Source of the DNA: a virus
Strand: one strand, 5' to 3'
DNA length: 63,918 nucleotides
IMG/VR virus record: IMGVR_UViG_3300021138_000025
Span: 1 to 63,918 of that record
Positions 27,161 through 36,071 of the stretch are shown here, piece by piece (positions within the stretch are counted from its first letter, which is position 1; every line of letters starts with the position of its first letter). The notes under the pieces were generated by a model. The model was not told the DNA's origin and made no database searches. It worked only from the letters and a program-made list of their open reading frames with translations. Both the position numbers and the translations under genes were made by a program.

Positions 27161-28812
27161 TGTTAACTCCAGATTTGGGTAAAGTAGCCACTGGCTATAA
27201 TGGTAATACTCTATTAAAACGTGCTAACCAACCGATAGAGTGGACACCACAGCTAGTTCAAGAGTACATTAAATGCTCTAAAGATCCAGTATATTTTACT
27301 GAGTCTTATATGAAGATCGTAAACGTCGATAAAGGTCTTATTGGGTTTACACTTTATGATTACCAAAAGGAAATGTTACGTTCCTTTGCTGCTAACCGTT
27401 TTAATATTATTACTACGGCTCGTCAGGCGGGTAAGTCAACTACCACTTGCGCATTTATTCTTTGGTATATTATTTTCCATGCTGATAAAACTGTAGCTCT
27501 ACTTGCCAACAAAGGCGATACTGCTCGTGAAATTCTTGGGCGTATTCAGTTGGCGTATCAACATCTTCCAGTTTGGTTACAACAGGGCATCAAAGAATGG
27601 AATAAGGGTTCGATGGAACTCGAAAATGGTTCAAGAGTTATAGCTTCCGCTACCTCAACAGACGCCATCCGTGGTTATTCGATCAACCTTCTATTCATCG
27701 ACGAAGCAGCCTTTATCGAAAACTGGGATGACTTTTTTACATCGGTTTATCCTACGATTTCTTCTGGTTCTGAATCTAAGATTATTCTCGTTTCAACACC
27801 AAATGGGTTAAACCATTTCTATAGTATTTGGATTAATGCTATAGAGAAACGCAACCAATACCAAAGTATTCGTGTTGCATGGGAGAATGTTCCTGGAAGA
27901 AACGAGGCTTGGAGGCAAGATACTCTTGCTGCAATGAACTTCGATAATGAGAAATTCAATCAGGAATATTGCTGTGAATTTCTAGGTTCTTCTGGAACTC
28001 TCATTGCAGGTTGGAAACTGAAGGAGATGGTTCACCAAACTCCATTGGTTAATAAAGAAGGATTGGCTCAGTATTTCCAACCAATTAAAGACCATGTATA
28101 TATGATGGTGTGTGACGTTTCTCGAGGTAAAGGTTTAGATTACTCTGCATTCCAATTAATGGATGTCACATCAATGCCTTATCAACAGGCGTGTACATAT
28201 AGAAATAATCATATTGGCCCTGCTGACTATGCTGAAGTTATACATAGAGTAGCAAAAGCATATAATAATGCATCAGTTCTTGTTGAAGTAAATGATATTG
28301 GTGAGCAGGTTGCTCATACTCTACACTATGATTTGGGATATGAAAGTGTTCTCTTTACTGAAAATGCAGGTAGATCAGGTAAACGTATTACCAGCGGTTT
28401 CGGTGGAGGTAGTGTAGATAAAGGTATTCGTACTACAAAAATTGTTAAATCAATTGGTTGTTCTATTTTAAAATTATTAATAGAACAAAATCAGCTTTTG
28501 ATTAACGACTTTCATACTATTCATGAGTTTTCTACTTTCTCTAAGAAAGCTAACTCGTTTGAAGCTGAGTCTGGAAAACATGATGACATGGTTATGCCAT
28601 TGGTGCTATTTGCTTGGCTTTCTGAACAGCAATATTTTAAAGACTATACTAACATAAACACTCTCTTATCAATGAAAGAAAAGTCTGACGAAGATCTAGA
28701 CCAAGACATGGTTCCTTTCGGATTTTTTGAGGATGGAAGAGATGAATATGATGAAACTATTGAAAAATTTGTGCCTGATAGTTGGATGTGGAATGTAAGA
28801 GAAGACTTTTAA
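27160..28812 (+). CDS. gp17: Large terminase subunit gp17 (packaging ATPase and nuclease)
   Basis: A 550-residue terminase that pumps DNA into the prohead and cuts concatemers. The ATPase domain has Walker A ARQAGKST at residues 87-94, Walker B LLFIDE at 177-182 and the coupling motif STPNG at 222-226. The RNase-H-fold nuclease has the acidic triad positions D319 (VCDVSRG), E376 (VEVND) and D475/D476 (GKHDD). Length and order match the cyanophage branch of gp17; T4 gp17 is 610 residues. The start overlaps the gp16 stop. A late-type box follows at its end for gp18. Confidence 0.95.
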   Translation: MLTPDLGKVATGYNGNTLLKRANQPIEWTPQLVQEYIKCSKDPVYFTESYMKIVNVDKGLIGFTLYDYQKEMLRSFAANRFNIITTARQAGKSTTTCAFILWYIIFHADKTVALLANKGDTAREILGRIQLAYQHLPVWLQQGIKEWNKGSMELENGSRVIASATSTDAIRGYSINLLFIDEAAFIENWDDFFTSVYPTISSGSESKIILVSTPNGLNHFYSIWINAIEKRNQYQSIRVAWENVPGRNEAWRQDTLAAMNFDNEKFNQEYCCEFLGSSGTLIAGWKLKEMVHQTPLVNKEGLAQYFQPIKDHVYMMVCDVSRGKGLDYSAFQLMDVTSMPYQQACTYRNNHIGPADYAEVIHRVAKAYNNASVLVEVNDIGEQVAHTLHYDLGYESVLFTENAGRSGKRITSGFGGGSVDKGIRTTKIVKSIGCSILKLLIEQNQLLINDFHTIHEFSTFSKKANSFEAESGKHDDMVMPLVLFAWLSEQQYFKDYTNINTLLSMKEKSDEDLDQDMVPFGFFEDGRDEYDETIEKFVPDSWMWNVREDF

Positions 28813-28818
28813 TAAATA
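28811..28818 (+). promoter_or_regulatory. Probable T4-type late promoter, AATAAATA
   Basis: One mismatch from the late consensus. It overlaps the gp17 stop codon and sits 41 bases before the gp18 start. Confidence 0.5.
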
Positions 28819-28859
28819 ACATAAACAAAATTATATTCTCGTTTAAAAGGAGAGAAAAA

Positions 28860-31178
28860 ATGGCAGTTCAACTAAGTCCAGGCGTTAATATTACGGAAAT
28901 CGATCTTACTACAGTTGTTCCATCAGTTGCTAGTTCTGATGGTGCGATTGCTGGTGTATTCCGTTGGGGTCCAGTATCCCAAAGAGTACAAGTCGATTCA
29001 GAATCAAAATTGGTTAACTTATTCGGTAAACCAACAAATTATAACGCTGAAACGTTTTTCACAGCGGCTAACTTCCTATCATATTCAAATAGCCTATATG
29101 TATCACGTGCAGCTAATACTAGCGGTGCTACTCCAGTAGTTTCAGGTAACGTCACCGCAACCGCTGCTAACGTATATGTTTCAAATACAGCTGGTCTTTC
29201 GACTGGTATGTATGTAACTCAAATTACTAATGCAAATGCATTTGTTCCTGCCATATCTACTGTAATTACCGCAATTGTTAATACCACTTGCTTTACTATG
29301 TCTAATACTTCTGGCGTAACAAATGGCGCTGTTAGTATCTATTTTGGTCACCCAGAAACATCATATACTGCTTTAGCTTTCGATCCAGTAACAGCGACTC
29401 CATATACTGCAAACCTTTCTAACCAGATTGTTACCAATTCAACTACATACTTAACAGTTAATGGTAATTTCGATACAGGCGTTAGCTACGTTGCAAGATA
29501 TCCAGGTGCAATCGGTAATTCTTTAAGAATTTCTGTTTGTGATTCTGTAAATGCTTTCTCTTCAAACGTAACATATGCAAACGGTTATGCTAACTCTTCA
29601 GTTGGTACAGGCGCAGTTGCTGGAGCTGCTGGTTCTTATCAATACGGTGTAGTATCGTTTAATATTGGTAGCAATACAGCTTCTGTTGTGTTCTCTGGCC
29701 AGTCTAATGGTTTTGCTAATGCTGCCCAGTATTCTGTCGGCGATCAGATCCTTGTAGGTAATGCAGCCATTGGTTTCCAATATCTACAAATTGCAAATAC
29801 TTTATCAGTAACTGCAAACGTTGCTGCTAATACTACAACGCTAACAATGCAGTTCCAAGCTCCTTATAGACTTGCTACAGCATATTCAACTAGCACAGTT
29901 TCTCGTTACTGGGAATTCCATAATCTTGTTAACGTTGCTCCAGGAACTTCTGATTACGTTATTAATAACGGTAACTCAGCTGCTATCGACGAGCTTCACG
30001 TTGTTGTTGTTGACGACAATGGTTTATTTACTGGTACTCCAGGTACTATTCTTGAAACATTCGCGAATATGTCAAGAGCTACTGATTCTAAAACAGATGA
30101 TAATTCTGTAAATTACTATAAAGAAGTAATTAACCAGAATTCGATATATATCTGGTGGGCAAATGATCGTTCAGGTTCTCCTTCAGCTAATGCTGCTCTT
30201 GTATCATCTTCAACTGATAGCAACCCATCAAATATGCAGCTTGTTCTTGGTTCAGACGGTTTAGATGAAACAAATGCAAATAATCTTGCGATTATTGCAA
30301 ATGCTTATAATTTATTCCAATCTGCAGAAGATGTAGATATTTCTCTAGTTCTTCAGGGTCGTCCTCTTGGACCTTCTGGCCAGACTTATCAGCTAGCTAA
30401 CTATATCATTGATAATATCGTAACACTTCGCGCCGATTGTATTGCTCTTATTTCACCAGACAAATCTCTTGAAATTGGCCAATATGGTTTAGAAGCAGCT
30501 AATCTAGTTGGTTGGAGAAATAATCTTCATTCTACTTCATACGCTGTAATGGATTCTGGCTACAAATATCAATACGATCGTTACAACGATATCTATCGTT
30601 GGATTCCGTTGAATGGCGACGTTGCTGGCCTATGCGCTCGTACAGATCAAACTAACGATGCATGGTGGTCACCTGCTGGTTTCAATCGCGGTCAAATCAA
30701 AAATATTGTTAAGTTAGCGTATAACCCAAAACATACTGATCGTGATACTCTATATAAGAATGGTATTAATCCAGTTGTTGCATTCCCTGGACAGGGCATT
30801 GTTCTTTATGGCGATAAAACTCTTCAAGCAAAACCATCTGCATTCGACCGCATCAATGTTCGTCGTCTGTTCCTTGTTCTTGAAAAAGCAATATCAATCG
30901 CTGCAAAGTATTCGCTCTTTGAATTCAACGATGCATTTACAAGATCACAGTTTAAAAATCTTGTAACTCCATACCTACGCACTATTCAAGGTCGTCGCGG
31001 TATTACTGACTTCTTAGTTGTCTGTGATGACACCAACAATACACCTACTATTGTTGATTCGAATCAGTTCGTTGGCGATATCTATATTAAGCCAGCTCGT
31101 TCTATCAACTTTATCCAATTGAATTTCGTAGCTGTTGCTACTGGCGTTCAGTTCTCCGAAGTTGTTGGTCAGTTTTAA
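28860..31178 (+). CDS. gp18: Tail sheath protein gp18
   Basis: The start is the ATG at 28860 behind AAAAGGAGAGAAAAA; an upstream in-frame ATG within gp17 lacks a ribosome site. The 772-residue protein (T4: 659) is the contractile sheath. It begins AVQLSPGVNITEIDLTTVVP and has GAIAGVFRWGP near residue 30. The C-terminal sheath domain includes VRRLFLVLEKAISIAAKYSL, FEFNDAFTRSQF and GDIYIKPARSINFIQLNFVA. The extra length comes mainly from an inserted beta module around residues 90-160 (NTAGLSTGMYVTQIT), related to modules in the big baseplate proteins of this window. Confidence 0.92.
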   Translation: MAVQLSPGVNITEIDLTTVVPSVASSDGAIAGVFRWGPVSQRVQVDSESKLVNLFGKPTNYNAETFFTAANFLSYSNSLYVSRAANTSGATPVVSGNVTATAANVYVSNTAGLSTGMYVTQITNANAFVPAISTVITAIVNTTCFTMSNTSGVTNGAVSIYFGHPETSYTALAFDPVTATPYTANLSNQIVTNSTTYLTVNGNFDTGVSYVARYPGAIGNSLRISVCDSVNAFSSNVTYANGYANSSVGTGAVAGAAGSYQYGVVSFNIGSNTASVVFSGQSNGFANAAQYSVGDQILVGNAAIGFQYLQIANTLSVTANVAANTTTLTMQFQAPYRLATAYSTSTVSRYWEFHNLVNVAPGTSDYVINNGNSAAIDELHVVVVDDNGLFTGTPGTILETFANMSRATDSKTDDNSVNYYKEVINQNSIYIWWANDRSGSPSANAALVSSSTDSNPSNMQLVLGSDGLDETNANNLAIIANAYNLFQSAEDVDISLVLQGRPLGPSGQTYQLANYIIDNIVTLRADCIALISPDKSLEIGQYGLEAANLVGWRNNLHSTSYAVMDSGYKYQYDRYNDIYRWIPLNGDVAGLCARTDQTNDAWWSPAGFNRGQIKNIVKLAYNPKHTDRDTLYKNGINPVVAFPGQGIVLYGDKTLQAKPSAFDRINVRRLFLVLEKAISIAAKYSLFEFNDAFTRSQFKNLVTPYLRTIQGRRGITDFLVVCDDTNNTPTIVDSNQFVGDIYIKPARSINFIQLNFVAVATGVQFSEVVGQF

Positions 31179-31184
31179 TAAATA
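31177..31184 (+). promoter_or_regulatory. Probable T4-type late promoter, AATAAATA
   Basis: One mismatch from the late consensus. It overlaps the gp18 stop and sits about 26 bases upstream of the tail tube start, whose ribosome site is AAAGGAGTAATGTAG. Confidence 0.5.
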
Positions 31185-31209
31185 GATAAAACTCAAAGGA
31201 GTAATGTAG

Positions 31210-31824
31210 ATGCCTTTTAATATTAGTGCTTTCAAATCTAATGGTCTAGTATACGGTGGTACTAGACCATCCCTCTTCAATGTATTCATGTCAGTACCAA
31301 CTGGCATTGGTATCGACAATGTTTCAGTAGACAAGTTCCGTTTCGTTTGCCGTGCAGCTGAACTACCAGATTCAACTGTAGCTTCAATTGACGTTCCATA
31401 TTTTGGTCGTAAAATTAAAGTTGCTGGCGAACGTACTTTCTCTGATTGGTCAGTAACAGTAATGAATGACGAAGATTTCGCTGTTCGTGCATTGTTCGAA
31501 ACATGGTCAAACGGTCTTAATCGTCTTGTATCAAATGTTCGCGATCCTAACCTTAACTTCGAACTTTATAAGCAAGACCTTGAAGTTATTCAATATGGTA
31601 AAGACGGTTCTGAACTTAGATCATATCTAATCGTTGGAGCTTTCCCAACCACTATTGGTCCAATTGCTCTAGACTGGGATTCAGCTAACCAAGTTGAAAC
31701 ATTCACAGTTAACTTTGCTTATGATTATTGGATTCCAGGAATCGAAGCTTCTGATAAAAAAGCTGGTGGCGTAAACGTCTATGGCCAAGCAGCTCTCGAA
31801 GATGGCCCAGCTGGTCCAGCCTAA
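31210..31824 (+). CDS. gp19: Tail tube protein gp19
   Basis: A 204-residue tail tube subunit (T4 gp19: 163 residues). Family segments visible are RPSLFNVFMSVPTG, FRFVCRAAELPDSTVAS, PYFGRKIKVAGERTFSDW, MNDEDFAVRALFETWSNG, and FPTTIGPIALDWDSANQVET with a closing VNFAYDYW. It follows gp18 directly, as in T4, and is separated from gp20 by a strong terminator hairpin. High expression is expected from the sheath/tube position. Confidence 0.93.
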   Translation: MPFNISAFKSNGLVYGGTRPSLFNVFMSVPTGIGIDNVSVDKFRFVCRAAELPDSTVASIDVPYFGRKIKVAGERTFSDWSVTVMNDEDFAVRALFETWSNGLNRLVSNVRDPNLNFELYKQDLEVIQYGKDGSELRSYLIVGAFPTTIGPIALDWDSANQVETFTVNFAYDYWIPGIEASDKKAGGVNVYGQAALEDGPAGPA

Positions 31825-31843
31825 ATATTATTACAGTGATAAC

Positions 31844-31872
31844 GGAGAGGGGATAAAACCCCTCTCCATTTT
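31844..31872 (+). terminator. Rho-independent terminator after gp19
   Basis: A perfect nine-base-pair stem GGAGAGGGG / CCCCTCTCC around the six-base loop ATAAAA, followed by ATTTT. It separates the tail genes from the portal gene. Confidence 0.8.
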
Positions 31873-31882
31873 GGAGATTTAA

Positions 31883-33652
31883 ATGGCAGAACTATTTGGG
31901 TTTGAATTCAAACGTAAAATACCAGTTGATACGCTACCTTCATTCGCCCCAAAGGAGAATGATGACGGAGCAGTAGTAGTAGCAGCAGGTGGTGCTTATG
32001 GCACATACGTTGATCTTGACGGTACAGTAAGAACAGAAGCAGAATTAGTTACAAAATACCGCGAAATGGCTCTTCAGCCAGAATGTGATGCAGCGGTTGA
32101 TGAAATTGTAAATGAATCATTATCTTGTGATGATGAAACTATTGTCGATATTAATTTAGACAATACAGATATTTCCGATAATATTAAAAAAGTTATTAGA
32201 GAAGAATTTCAGCAATGCTTGAAACTTCTTGATTTCAACAAACATGCATATGACATTTATCGCCGTTGGTATATCGATGGCCGTTTATACTATCATGTTC
32301 TTGTTGATGACAAAGCAGTTAAAGAAGGCATCAAAGAACTTAGATACGTAGATCCACGCAAGATCCGTAAAGTTCGTGAAGTTGCTAAAAGAAAACTACA
32401 AACTGGTATGACTACTGGTGAAGGTGTTATGACAAAAACTGTTAATGAATACTTTATCTTCAATGATAAAGGTTTCAATTACGGTAACAAAGCAGTTGGG
32501 CCAAGTTCAAATGGTTTAAAAATTGCTAAAGATTCAGTACTTCACATTGTATCTGGTTTAACTGATAACCAAGGTACAATGGTTCTATCATATCTACACA
32601 AAGCTATTAAGGCATTGAACCAGTTGCGCACACTTGAAGACGCATTGGTTATCTATCGCCTTGCTCGTGCACCTGAACGTCGTATTTGGTATATCGACGT
32701 TGGTAACTTACCTAAGATGAAAGCTGAACAATATGTTCGCGACATTATGGTTAAGCATAAAAACAGATTGATTTACGACGCCTCATCAGGCGAAGTAAGA
32801 GATGACCGCAAATTCATGACGATGCTAGAAGATTACTGGTTACCACGTCGTGAAGGTGGAAAGGGTACAGAAGTGACCACACTTCCAGGCGGTCAGACTT
32901 TAGGCCAGATGGATGACGTTCTTTATTTTCAGAAGAAATTTCTTCAGACATTGAATGTTCCTATCAGCCGTTTAAATTCAGATGCATTGTTCTCTATTGG
33001 ACGTGCAACAGAAATTACCCGTGACGAATTGAAATTTGACCGTTTCGTTGTTCGTTTACGTTTGAGATTCTCTAGCCTATTTACTAAAATTCTTGAGAAA
33101 CAATTAGTTCTTAAGGGTGTAATGACTATTGAAGAATTTCAAAAACTTGCTATGGATTTCAAATATGAATATTCAAGAGATAATTATTTCACTGAATTAA
33201 AAAATAATGAAATTACTGAAGGTCGTGCAAACCTTGCTCGTAATCTTCAAGATATGGCTGGTAAATATTATTCCCATGCTTGGATTCGTAAAAATATCCT
33301 TCATCAAACTGATGAAGATCTTGAAAAAATGGACGAGCAAATTACTGAAGAAACACAATCACAAGATCCACGTTGGATTAATCCAACTATTGAACAGAAT
33401 GTGCAAATGCTTCAACAGCAACAACAGGCTGCACAACCTCCAGCTGATGATAATCAACAACCTGAAGCTGATCCAAATAAAATTGAAGAAGTTAGACAGG
33501 CAATGGTCACTATAGATCAAATGAAGAAAAAACCTAAAGCGCAACGTTCAATTCAAGATCAATCCAAATATAAAGCCGCTGTACAAATAGTTGCCAAAAA
33601 TCCAGATGTAGTGAAACAAATGGGTACTGGTGGCGGTACTACTGCCCAATAA
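31883..33652 (+). CDS. gp20: Portal protein gp20
   Basis: A 589-residue portal (T4: 524), the dodecameric entry channel for DNA at the head vertex. Typical segments are ALQPECDAAVDEIVNESLS, YRRWYIDGRLYYHVLVDD, ELRYVDPRKIRKVREV, RLARAPERRIWYIDVGNLPK, ISRLNSDALFSIGRATEITR and DELKFDRFVVRLRLRFS. The C-terminus is Gln-rich (about residues 510-530), a common feature of this branch. It has a ribosome site GGAGATTTAA and starts the head-assembly gene run 20-(67-like)-21-22-23. Confidence 0.95.
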   Translation: MAELFGFEFKRKIPVDTLPSFAPKENDDGAVVVAAGGAYGTYVDLDGTVRTEAELVTKYREMALQPECDAAVDEIVNESLSCDDETIVDINLDNTDISDNIKKVIREEFQQCLKLLDFNKHAYDIYRRWYIDGRLYYHVLVDDKAVKEGIKELRYVDPRKIRKVREVAKRKLQTGMTTGEGVMTKTVNEYFIFNDKGFNYGNKAVGPSSNGLKIAKDSVLHIVSGLTDNQGTMVLSYLHKAIKALNQLRTLEDALVIYRLARAPERRIWYIDVGNLPKMKAEQYVRDIMVKHKNRLIYDASSGEVRDDRKFMTMLEDYWLPRREGGKGTEVTTLPGGQTLGQMDDVLYFQKKFLQTLNVPISRLNSDALFSIGRATEITRDELKFDRFVVRLRLRFSSLFTKILEKQLVLKGVMTIEEFQKLAMDFKYEYSRDNYFTELKNNEITEGRANLARNLQDMAGKYYSHAWIRKNILHQTDEDLEKMDEQITEETQSQDPRWINPTIEQNVQMLQQQQQAAQPPADDNQQPEADPNKIEEVRQAMVTIDQMKKKPKAQRSIQDQSKYKAAVQIVAKNPDVVKQMGTGGGTTAQ

Positions 33653-33664
33653 GGAGAATATAAC

Positions 33665-33871
33665 ATGACAGAGAATAATAAATACAGTATAGAAGATTTA
33701 ATTGCAACATCTACCAATCAACAACCATTAGATTTTGAACATGTGTTTGGTGAGTTAATGGTAGATAAAATACAAGCTGCGGTTAATGATAGAAAAATTC
33801 AAATCGCACAAAGTATGTATTCTTCAGAAGAAGATTTTGAAAGCGAATATAACTCAGAGGAAGATTACTAA
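33665..33871 (+). CDS. gp67: Small acidic prohead core protein, gp67-like
   Basis: A 68-residue protein between gp20 and the core/protease genes, the place held by gene 67 in T4. Its central motif DFEHVFGELMVDKIQAAVND followed by RKIQIAQSMY is like the helix of gp67 (family pattern: an A.RT.DLI...KI.IA.. helix). The C-terminus is strongly acidic (SSEEDFESEYNSEEDY), again like gp67. The start has AAGGAGAATATAAC. Its stop overlaps the next start. Gp67 proteins are internal core proteins cut by gp21. Confidence 0.65.
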   Translation: MTENNKYSIEDLIATSTNQQPLDFEHVFGELMVDKIQAAVNDRKIQIAQSMYSSEEDFESEYNSEEDY

Positions 33872-34761
33872 TGGCTAAGAAACCCCTAAGAAGTGTTGCT
33901 CCTAAAAACTTAAAGGAGTTGGAAGGCGTAAATAAATCTAAGGTTAGAGCTGGTTCAACTGGAGAACTTCCAGGGGTTGACTACATGCCAAAAGATGAAA
34001 TGGGTCAGAAGTTTGTAAAAGCTCATGACACTGAGGAATGGGAAGATCGCGCAGGTAATAAAGAAAATATATACAATGGCGACAAAGTAAAGTATTCTTT
34101 AAAGACTCCTCAAAATAAACGCATGGGTAGAGATCAAAAAGAATCAGAAAAAGTATACGAAGATTCTAAAATGAGATGCGAAGCATGCGGTAATATGTAT
34201 GAAGGTGCATCATGCGATTGTGGTAAAATGAAAAAAGGTACTAAAAAAAACCTTATCCTCAGTGGCGGTAAAGGTCTCCAAGAAGTCATTACAAAAAAAA
34301 CTCCTACTAGTGAAGTAATAAATGACTTTGTTCATTCAAAAAATAAAATGTTTGCTGGCGATTCGAAAGAACAACGTATTAAGAGAGCTCTTGGTGCAAA
34401 ATATGCCATGATGCGTTCTGAAGAAAAAGATCATGATGATACAGAAGAAGAAATAAGCATGGTTGGTACTGAGCTTAGAGCCATCTGCTCTGATGCAGAA
34501 GATCTTCTAGCAAGAATGCCAAAAGATATGCACATTGAGCCATGGGTTCAATCAAAGGTTGCTGTTGCAAAATCAATGATTTCAGGCGTTCGTGATTACA
34601 TGCTTAATAAAAAGTCTGTCAAAGAAGATTTAGCAATGCCAATGCTTGAAGATGGCAAAAAGAAAAAGAAAAATAAGAAAATGGAAAAAGAAGAAACTTC
34701 TCCAGCCGACAGCTCAATGAATTTAAACACATATGGCACTATTGATCAAGGGAGAGTATAA
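33871..34761 (+). CDS. Putative prohead core protein with Cys cluster
   Basis: A 296-residue charged protein inserted between the gp67-like gene and gp21. Residues 103-117 form a C-x2-C-x8-C-x-C cluster (MRCEACGNMYEGASCDCG), which could hold zinc. The region WVQSKVAVAKSMISGVRDYM (near residue 225-245) resembles a helix found in other cyanophage-like head-region proteins. The final part is Lys-rich (KKKKKNKKMEKEE). No enzymatic motif is visible. Placement and charge suggest an internal head or core protein, possibly processed by the gp21 protease. Confidence 0.5.
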   Translation: MAKKPLRSVAPKNLKELEGVNKSKVRAGSTGELPGVDYMPKDEMGQKFVKAHDTEEWEDRAGNKENIYNGDKVKYSLKTPQNKRMGRDQKESEKVYEDSKMRCEACGNMYEGASCDCGKMKKGTKKNLILSGGKGLQEVITKKTPTSEVINDFVHSKNKMFAGDSKEQRIKRALGAKYAMMRSEEKDHDDTEEEISMVGTELRAICSDAEDLLARMPKDMHIEPWVQSKVAVAKSMISGVRDYMLNKKSVKEDLAMPMLEDGKKKKKNKKMEKEETSPADSSMNLNTYGTIDQGRV

Positions 34762-35117
34762 TGGCGTATATATCACCAGCAGCTGGAGCTTTTAATCCAA
34801 TTGGAAATACTGTTACTTTTTTAGGTAACACTGCAGCCCCAACTGCGATACAAGCTGTTGGAACTACTGCAAATATTAATTATAGCTATTGTCAATATCG
34901 TATTTTTAACTCAGGTTCGTATTTAACATTTATTGGATATGGCTCTAGTGCAACTATTGCAAATAATAATGCTATTGTTGTTTCTACTAGTAATACTGGT
35001 TTACCAATTCTTCCAGGAACAGTAGAAATTATTTCGGCACCTGCTAATTCTTATTTTACTGGAATTACTGCTTCTGGCACATCTCAAATTTATGTAACTC
35101 CTGGATTGGGTGTTTAA
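34761..35117 (+). CDS. Small beta-rich head-region protein, possible decoration protein
   Basis: A 118-residue beta-rich protein without charged coils. It contains YCQYRIFNSGSYLTFIGYGS, then GLPILPGTVEIISAPANSYF and TASGTSQIYVTPGLGV. The LPGTxExxxxPxxxYFxxIxAxGTxxxYVTPGxG pattern occurs in small proteins encoded near capsid genes of many phages, thought to be head-associated. The ATG overlaps the preceding TAA. A capsid decoration role is a guess from position and composition. Confidence 0.5.
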   Translation: MAYISPAAGAFNPIGNTVTFLGNTAAPTAIQAVGTTANINYSYCQYRIFNSGSYLTFIGYGSSATIANNNAIVVSTSNTGLPILPGTVEIISAPANSYFTGITASGTSQIYVTPGLGV

Positions 35118-35118
35118 T

Positions 35119-35349
35119 ATGACTGTTAAAGCATCTATCCAAACTGGTACTAGCGTTACTATTGGCGGCGGCGGTTCACCAACTATTGCTTATGGTACTG
35201 GCGCTCCTAGTGGAACAAAAGTTACTGGTGCAGCATCTTCTGCTACTGGCACCCCTGTTACTGGTTCACAATATATCAGAACAGATGGTACTACTGGTGC
35301 AAGAATATATTGGTACTACGGTTCTTGGACCGCACAATCATCTCCATAA
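35119..35349 (+). CDS. Small Gly/Thr/Ser-rich protein of unknown function
   Basis: The start is put at ATG 35119, one base after the previous stop; a GTG nine bases upstream is an alternative. The 76-residue protein is Gly/Thr/Ser-rich (TGTSVTIGGGGSPTIAYG) and has RTDGTTGARIYWYYGSWTAQ at the end, a short beta hairpin motif seen at the ends of small phage virion proteins. It is co-transcribed with the preceding possible decoration protein. Function is unknown. Confidence 0.45.
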   Translation: MTVKASIQTGTSVTIGGGGSPTIAYGTGAPSGTKVTGAASSATGTPVTGSQYIRTDGTTGARIYWYYGSWTAQSSP

Positions 35350-35359
35350 GGGAACTAAA

Positions 35360-36037
35360 ATGAAGTTAATTACAGAACTAACTGAAGAAGTAGAATATCT
35401 TTCTGAAGCCAAAGAATCTGGCGAAAAGGAACATTTTATTCATGGTGTATTTCTTCAAGGTAATTTAAAAAACCGTAACGGTAGAATTTATCCAATTGAT
35501 ATTCTATCGAAAGAAGTAGATCGTTATATGAAAGATATGGTCAAGCATAATCGTGCTTTCGGCGAGCTTGGTCATCCAGCTGGTCCTGCTATTAATCTTG
35601 ACCGTGTTTCACATATCATTGTCGATCTTAAAAGAGATGGTTCTAATTTTATTGGTAAAGCAAAACTTACTGATACACCAATGGGCAATATTGCAAAAGG
35701 TCTTTTAAAATCAGGTGGTAAAATTGGTGTTTCATCACGTGGTTTAGGTTCATTAAAAGCAGGTAAAGACGGCATTATGGAAGTTGGACCTGACTTCAAA
35801 CTTGCTACTGCTGCTGATATTGTTCATGATCCATCAGCACCTCATGCTTTCGTCGAAGGCATTATGGAAGGCGTTGAATGGATTTATGATCCAATTAAAG
35901 ACACTTGGTATGAAGAAAAAGTTGATGGTATCAAAAAAGCTATTAGTAAAATGTCTAGATCCCAACTTGAAGAACAAAGACTAGCTATTTTTGAAGATTA
36001 TATCGCTTCATTAACAGTAAACCAACATATTATATAA
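35360..36037 (+). CDS. gp21: Prohead protease gp21
   Basis: The start is ATG 35360 behind AAGGGAACTAAA; the longer frame upstream is out of keeping with the family. The 225-residue serine protease (T4: 212) matures the prohead by cutting core and capsid proteins. Family features are HGVFLQGNLKNRNGRIYP near the N-terminus, FGELGHPAGPAINLDRVSH with the probable catalytic His72, and KIGVSSRGLGS with the probable nucleophile Ser125 or Ser126. It stands between core genes and the scaffold gene as in T4. Confidence 0.92.
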   Translation: MKLITELTEEVEYLSEAKESGEKEHFIHGVFLQGNLKNRNGRIYPIDILSKEVDRYMKDMVKHNRAFGELGHPAGPAINLDRVSHIIVDLKRDGSNFIGKAKLTDTPMGNIAKGLLKSGGKIGVSSRGLGSLKAGKDGIMEVGPDFKLATAADIVHDPSAPHAFVEGIMEGVEWIYDPIKDTWYEEKVDGIKKAISKMSRSQLEEQRLAIFEDYIASLTVNQHII

Positions 36038-36040
36038 ATA
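36033..36040 (+). promoter_or_regulatory. T4-type late promoter, TATAAATA
   Basis: A perfect late box overlapping the gp21 stop codon, 32 bases before the scaffold start, whose ribosome site is AAAGGAGACTTTTCTA. Confidence 0.75.
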
Positions 36041-36071
36041 ATTCTAAAATCTATTAAAGGAGACTTTTCTA

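Noticed and set aside
35162-35359. Longer N-terminus for the gp21 protease
   Set aside because: The extension is a Leu-rich shadow of the neighbouring small gene in another frame. ATG 35360 has the ribosome site and matches the family length.
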